A stretch of 35,695 nt of DNA from Planctomycetota bacterium. GTDB taxonomy: Bacteria; Planctomycetota; Phycisphaerae; UBA1845. The notes below the pieces were generated by a model. It did no database searches, had not been told where the DNA came from, and was given only the letters and a program-made list of their open reading frames with translations. Shown here piece by piece: positions 32,601 through 35,695 of the stretch. A program made the translations under genes and the position numbers. The stretch is from positions 1 through 35,695 of the forward strand of contig BOJX01000026.1 of NCBI GenBank assembly GCA_016860685.1, given 5' to 3'. Numbering within the stretch: the first letter of the stretch is position 1; each line of letters starts with the position of its first letter.

Positions 32601-35139
32601 TGTCGGGCTGGATTACGTGTCGCTGGATCGGTCGGCGCCGACGCTCTCGGGCGGCGAGTCGCAGCGCATCCGGCTGGCGTCTCAACTCGGCACGGGGTTG
32701 ACCGGCGTGTTGTATGTGCTGGACGAGCCGACGATCGGGCTGCACCCGCGGGACAACGTCCGGCTGATCCGCGCGTTGCACAAACTGCGCGACCTGGGCA
32801 ACACCTTGCTGGTCGTCGAGCATGACCGCGAGGTGATCGACGCGGCCGACCGGGTGCTGGACTTCGGTCCCGGCGCGGGCGCGCTCGGAGGCCGCATTGT
32901 CGCCGATGCCCCCCCGAAGCAGCTGCGCGGTCTGGACGACTCGTTGACCGGTCGTTATCTGGCGAACACGTGCTCGATCCCGGCGCCGACGATCCGCCGC
33001 CCGGTGTGCGCCGACGGCGCTGACGCGAAGGATCTGAAGTGGCTCCGGGTTCACGGCGCGCGGGAGAACAACCTCAAAGGGATCGACGTCGCGTTTCCGC
33101 TGGGGCGGTTCACGTGCGTGACGGGAGTGTCGGGAAGCGGAAAAAGCTCCCTGGTCACGGACATCGTGTACCACGCTCTGGCGTCGCGACTGCACGGGGA
33201 GCGCGTCGGCGTCGGCGCGCATGACCGGATTGAGGGGTTGGATCGGGTCGCGAAGGCGGTGAACGTGGATCAGTCGCCGATCGGCGTCACGCCGACGAGC
33301 ACGCCGGCGACGTACACGGGGGTGTTCGACATTATCCGCGAGTTGTTCGCGCGGCTGCCGGACGCGAAAGTGCGCGGGTACACGCCGGGGCGTTTCAGCT
33401 TCAATGCGCCGGGCGGGCGCTGCGAGACGTGCGAAGGGATGGGGCAGCGGCGCATCGAGATGCACTTCCTGCCCGACGTCTGGGTGGAATGCGACAACTG
33501 CCGGGGAACGCGTTATCAGTCGCAGACGCTGGAGGTGAGGTTTCGCGGGCGCAGCATCGCGGACGTTCTGACGATGACCGTGGCGCAGGCGATCGAGTTG
33601 TTCGAGTCCGTGCCGAAGGTTCGGCGGACGCTTCAGATGCTCGACGACGTGGGGCTGGGCTACCTGCCGCTGGGGCAGTCAGCGGCGACGCTGTCGGGCG
33701 GCGAGGCGCAGCGGATCAAGCTGGCGACGGAGCTTGCCCGGCCTTCCACCGGTCAGACGGTTTACGTGCTTGACGAGCCGACGACCGGGCTGCATTTCGA
33801 CGACATTCAGAAGCTGCTGAACGTCCTGCACCGCCTCGTGGACCTGGGCAACACGATCCTGTGCATCGAGCACAACCTGGACGTGATCAAGACCTGTGAC
33901 TGGGTGATCGATCTGGGTCCGGAGGCGGGTGAAGGCGGCGGGCGGATCGTTGTGGAGGGTCCGCCCGAGACGGTCGCCGCCTGCGAGGCGTCGCACACCG
34001 GGCGGGCGCTGAGGCCGGTGCTGGACGCCGGTCCCCGCGCGCCGCGTCCGGTCTGGGACGAGGCGAAACAAAAGCTCGCCGAGTCTGAGCTGCGCAAAGC
34101 CGTCCGCGTGCAGGAGACCGCGCACGCTCCGTGGCAGACGGACGGGCGGAAGTGGCACCTGAAGGACCGGATCGCAGCCTCGCAGAAGAAAGTGCATTGG
34201 GATCCGAGCGTCATAGAGTGGATCGTGGGTGCGATCGAGGATGTCGAGGGGTTTGCGCCGTCGGACTGGAATGACCGGGCGCGGATCGAGATCCGCTCGC
34301 CGCGGAAGGAGGTGACGTGGTTCTGTCACATCCTCACCGGAGGGCAGGATCTGGTTGACGTCAACCTGCGCGTGCCGGACGGGACTTTCCGCGAAGTCGA
34401 GCTGAATCGCCGCCTCGGCTTGAAAACGCTTGACGAGCGGACCGACCTTCCGATCTACGGGCGCTGGCCGCGGGTCAACATCCGCAAAGCGCAGGCCGGC
34501 TGGGAGCATGTGCGGATCCTCCCCTGCGACATGCGCGACATCGACAAACGGACCTGGAAGACGTTTCTTCGCGAGGCGGCGACGGCTTATCTTTCCGCGG
34601 CGGGCGCGGCCGTCGGCAGTGCGAGCGCCTCCGGTGAAAACGGGGGGAGCGTCCCGGCGCGGGCCGCACGGCACGACGAGCCGGCGGATCCGCGTCAGCG
34701 GCATCTGCGCCAGTTGGGCCTGTCGCGCAACACACCGGCGAAGTGGAAGCCGGACACGCTGTTGTGGCTGATCGGGCAGTTTCAGAAGCTGGATCGGGCG
34801 CTGAACGTGGACTGGCGGAAACGCGGGGCGGTGGTGCTGCGGCGGGAGTCGGCTCGCGTCCCCGTGGTGCGGATCGTGACGAATTCGGCGCGCGCGCTGG
34901 TCGTCGAGATGTCCGCGCCGAACGGCGCGTTGACGCCGACGCAGGTCGAGAACCTCGGGCGCATGCCGAAGATTCTCGCGAAAGGCGAAATGAGCCTGCT
35001 GAAGTTCAACGTGTGCCTGCCCGAAGACGTGCCCGTGCGGCGGCTGGGCGCGGTCTGGCAGGCGGCGACGGGGACGGGCGAGTCGCGCAGCGGCGCTCGC
35101 TCGCAGGTCGAATATCAGGAGGAGGATGTATCCGCTTGA
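29620..35139 (+). CDS. uvrA: Giant UvrA: extra NBD-II half + full UvrA + duplicated C-terminal module
   Basis: This 1839-residue damage-recognition ATPase of nucleotide excision repair compares with about 940 residues for typical UvrA. Residues 1-125 are a Lys/Ala/Pro-rich tail. Residues 130-470 are an extra NBD-II: Walker A 161-168, zinc Cys266/269/289/292, L-S-G-G-E at 356 and D383-E384. Residues 515-1110 are NBD-I with Walker A 546-553, the UvrB-binding insert, zinc Cys783/786/807/810, L-S-G-G-E-S at 1009 and D1035-E1036. Residues 1135-1468 are the usual NBD-II with Walker A 1169-1176, zinc Cys1268/1271/1291/1294, signature 1358 and D1385-E1386. Residues 1470-1839 form an extension with two tryptophan-rich repeats (about 1525-1610 and 1707-1800). 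All three ATPase sites look intact. Long UvrA is known from Chlamydia, but this order and extension are unusual. Confidence 0.95.
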   Translation: MGRRGKTDKAEILKEAEPASRGGDASRGGDAAQRAGGTARPSGGGKQEAGRTAAGTSATKPAAGKVAARRAATKRVPAKFAAKPSAAKAGEAPVAPKPAGRVAAKPAGGKPAPGKPGVRESVTGPDAPPSPGWLTVVGATQNNLKGVTVGFPLGRFVCVTGVSGSGKSSLVNDVLCETLLRDLNGATGTTPGACRRIDGTEHLDKVIAIDQTPIGRTPRSNPATYIKLFDLIRDLYAALPDAKVRGYTKSRFSFNVASGERGGGRCEACEGNGSNRLDMDFLADVWVTCPVCEGKRFSRETLHVLYKGRSIADVLDMDVQQALEHFAHQPKIAAMLQTFHDVGLDYVKLGQPSPTLSGGEAQRIKLARELVKVATGRTLYILDEPTTGLHFEDVRKLLEVLHRLVDAGNTVVVVEHNLDVVKTADWVIDLGPEGGEDGGRVVAEGTPEEVAKTEGSHTGEALRGALNVELRSANNEMPAETGSSPVSGRRQRKRAAAGKIASDVHSSHAMRGSQYGDAIRVRGASEHNLKHVNVDVPHRAMTVCCGPSGSGKTSFAIDTLYVEGQRRYIESLSAYARQFLGQMQKPRVEHIDGLAPAICIEQKSAGRSPRSTVGTVTEIYDYLRVLWARLAEGYCPNCDVPVGTQTADQIVERLLALGDGAAVTLLSPIEPEGQETYAQLLERERKQGYARVRLDGRIVSLDAAPEVDARAAHRVELVIDRLTIRTAQRTRLAESVEHALSRGEGVMIASTTSSPRDESVSPGGDEESGPRPRELRFSQHRACEECGESFEELTPHHFSFNSRLGWCENCEGLGVQKGANPSAIITNPRRSILDGAVAGWGRIPRGSMLHRLVCAVAKTIGFDPEVAWADLEEGPRRTFLHGAGDRWIEVNAGLRIRWRGFYPAIHRATLANWVYRQRLGEMAVDVPCEACAGSRLRPDARAARFRGRRLSEVCAMPMSEALAWFEGLRLDAREKRVAGDLVDEVRSRLRFLVDVGLDYVSLDRSAPTLSGGESQRIRLASQLGTGLTGVLYVLDEPTIGLHPRDNVRLIRALHKLRDLGNTLLVVEHDREVIDAADRVLDFGPGAGALGGRIVADAPPKQLRGLDDSLTGRYLANTCSIPAPTIRRPVCADGADAKDLKWLRVHGARENNLKGIDVAFPLGRFTCVTGVSGSGKSSLVTDIVYHALASRLHGERVGVGAHDRIEGLDRVAKAVNVDQSPIGVTPTSTPATYTGVFDIIRELFARLPDAKVRGYTPGRFSFNAPGGRCETCEGMGQRRIEMHFLPDVWVECDNCRGTRYQSQTLEVRFRGRSIADVLTMTVAQAIELFESVPKVRRTLQMLDDVGLGYLPLGQSAATLSGGEAQRIKLATELARPSTGQTVYVLDEPTTGLHFDDIQKLLNVLHRLVDLGNTILCIEHNLDVIKTCDWVIDLGPEAGEGGGRIVVEGPPETVAACEASHTGRALRPVLDAGPRAPRPVWDEAKQKLAESELRKAVRVQETAHAPWQTDGRKWHLKDRIAASQKKVHWDPSVIEWIVGAIEDVEGFAPSDWNDRARIEIRSPRKEVTWFCHILTGGQDLVDVNLRVPDGTFREVELNRRLGLKTLDERTDLPIYGRWPRVNIRKAQAGWEHVRILPCDMRDIDKRTWKTFLREAATAYLSAAGAAVGSASASGENGGSVPARAARHDEPADPRQRHLRQLGLSRNTPAKWKPDTLLWLIGQFQKLDRALNVDWRKRGAVVLRRESARVPVVRIVTNSARALVVEMSAPNGALTPTQVENLGRMPKILAKGEMSLLKFNVCLPEDVPVRRLGAVWQAATGTGESRSGARSQVEYQEEDVSA

Positions 35140-35177
35140 GTCGTGGATCAGTGAACCGGCTTCGCAACGGGGGGTTG

Positions 35178-35695
35178 ATGTGGACACGATCCGGGCTGGA
35201 GCGCTGGCGCGCCGTCGCCGCGCCGGGAGCGCCGCGCGTTGCGCCGTTGCCGGAAGACGGCCGGGGCGCGCGGATTGAGCTTCAGTCCTCGCGGTCGAGC
35301 TGCGGGATCGAGCAGACGACGGCGCTGCGCGGCGGGAAGCCCGTCCGCATCGAAGCGGAAGTGCGATGCGACTTGCAGGGAAGTGCATCCGATTCCGGGG
35401 CGGCGCTTGCGGCGCAGGCGCTGGACGCGCGCGGGCGCGTCATCCGGGAGTGGATAACGGAGCCGATCCTCGTCGCGCGGAGGTCCGTGCGCGTTCGCGC
35501 GTATCTTCAAACGCCGGAGGGGACGGTCGCGCTGCGCGTTCGCGTCGGCGCGGTCCGGTCGCGCGGCGTGCTCGACGTGCTCGGTGCGGCGGTGATTCCG
35601 ATCCTCGAACCCGAGTGGCGCTCGCACGCGCTGGCGATACCGCCCGCCGGACCTCCCTCTGCTTCGTCGGTCCGGCGCGTCGCGCTGTGCGTCAG
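35178..35695 (+). CDS. Unrecognised protein, N-terminal part (cut by window edge)
   Basis: This frame stays open from ATG 35178 to the end of the window (172 complete codons). In-frame TTG 35175 and GTG 35151 are alternative starts, and only a G-rich run precedes the ATG. The protein begins M-W-T-R-S-G-L-E-R-W. It then has alternating strand-like segments (A-R-I-E-L-Q-S, V-R-I-E-A-E-V-R-C-D, V-R-V-R-A-Y-L, V-A-L-R-V-R-V-G) that suggest a beta-sandwich of the carbohydrate-binding or jelly-roll kind. There is no signal peptide. I do not recognise the family and no catalytic motif is visible. It follows uvrA by 38 bases on the same strand. The opposite-strand frame covering the same bases is basic and low in complexity, so this strand is preferred. 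Confidence 0.55.
   Translation, partial: MWTRSGLERWRAVAAPGAPRVAPLPEDGRGARIELQSSRSSCGIEQTTALRGGKPVRIEAEVRCDLQGSASDSGAALAAQALDARGRVIREWITEPILVARRSVRVRAYLQTPEGTVALRVRVGAVRSRGVLDVLGAAVIPILEPEWRSHALAIPPAGPPSASSVRRVALCV

Noticed and set aside
33679-35388. 569-codon open frame on the minus strand, with similar frames at 29566-30990 and 32299-33465
   Set aside because: All lie opposite uvrA, whose motifs are unambiguous. They are mirror-image shadows of the repeated ABC halves.

Overview
The window is GC-rich, densely coded DNA from a diderm bacterium, most likely a Planctomycetota / PVC-superphylum member. The support is indirect: large secreted beta-propeller proteins, a tricorn-type protease, EF-hands inside a secreted protein, sulfatase-fold enzymes with lysine/acid-rich tails, an OprB-type porin, and a very long UvrA of the kind I recall from PVC lineages such as Chlamydia. 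I see no rRNA, tRNA, CRISPR, transposase or phage gene.

Layout. (1) 1-2060, plus strand: the end of one amidohydrolase, a second exported amidohydrolase coupled to it by a GTGA overlap, and a MaoC-type enoyl-CoA hydratase, then a candidate terminator. (2) 2164-13076, minus strand: a sulfatase-fold hydrolase, a D-2-hydroxyacid dehydrogenase, a 1416-residue sortilin/BNR propeller protein carrying PDZ and EF-hand insertions, and a tricorn-like S41 protease. Three of these four are exported, which suggests extracytoplasmic polymer or peptide processing. (3) 13310-19009, plus strand: an unrecognised 202-residue protein, a lone MotA-like membrane protein, an HDOD protein, then Xaa-Pro peptidase, accB and accC, which supply the biotin arm of acetyl-CoA carboxylase. 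(4) 26735-18987, minus strand: eight tightly packed genes, five of the seven junctions overlapping, for lipid-linked sugar and surface-glycan assembly. They are a LAB_N membrane protein, an ArnC/GtrB-type GT2, a DegT aminotransferase, a Dpm1-type GT2, a cupin, two methyltransferases, and a GT-C-like membrane protein with a Rossmann-like tail. The last gene runs 23 bp into the end of accC, tail to tail. (5) 27485-26859, minus strand: a cytochrome c'-like lipoprotein, divergent from an OprB porin (27928-29283, plus). Their 442-bp spacer holds a sigma-54-like element and a G13 tract. (6) 29620-35139, plus strand: an 1839-residue UvrA. (7) 35178 to the edge: the start of an unrecognised protein.

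The most unusual object is the UvrA. Its order is a lysine/alanine-rich tail, an extra NBD-II half, a complete NBD-I/NBD-II UvrA, and a C-terminal extension of about 370 residues. That extension contains two copies of a tryptophan-rich module with exactly conserved spacing. The glycan cassette with its GT-C/Rossmann fusion, and the propeller protein with a large EF-hand and beta-barrel insertion, are the next most interesting.
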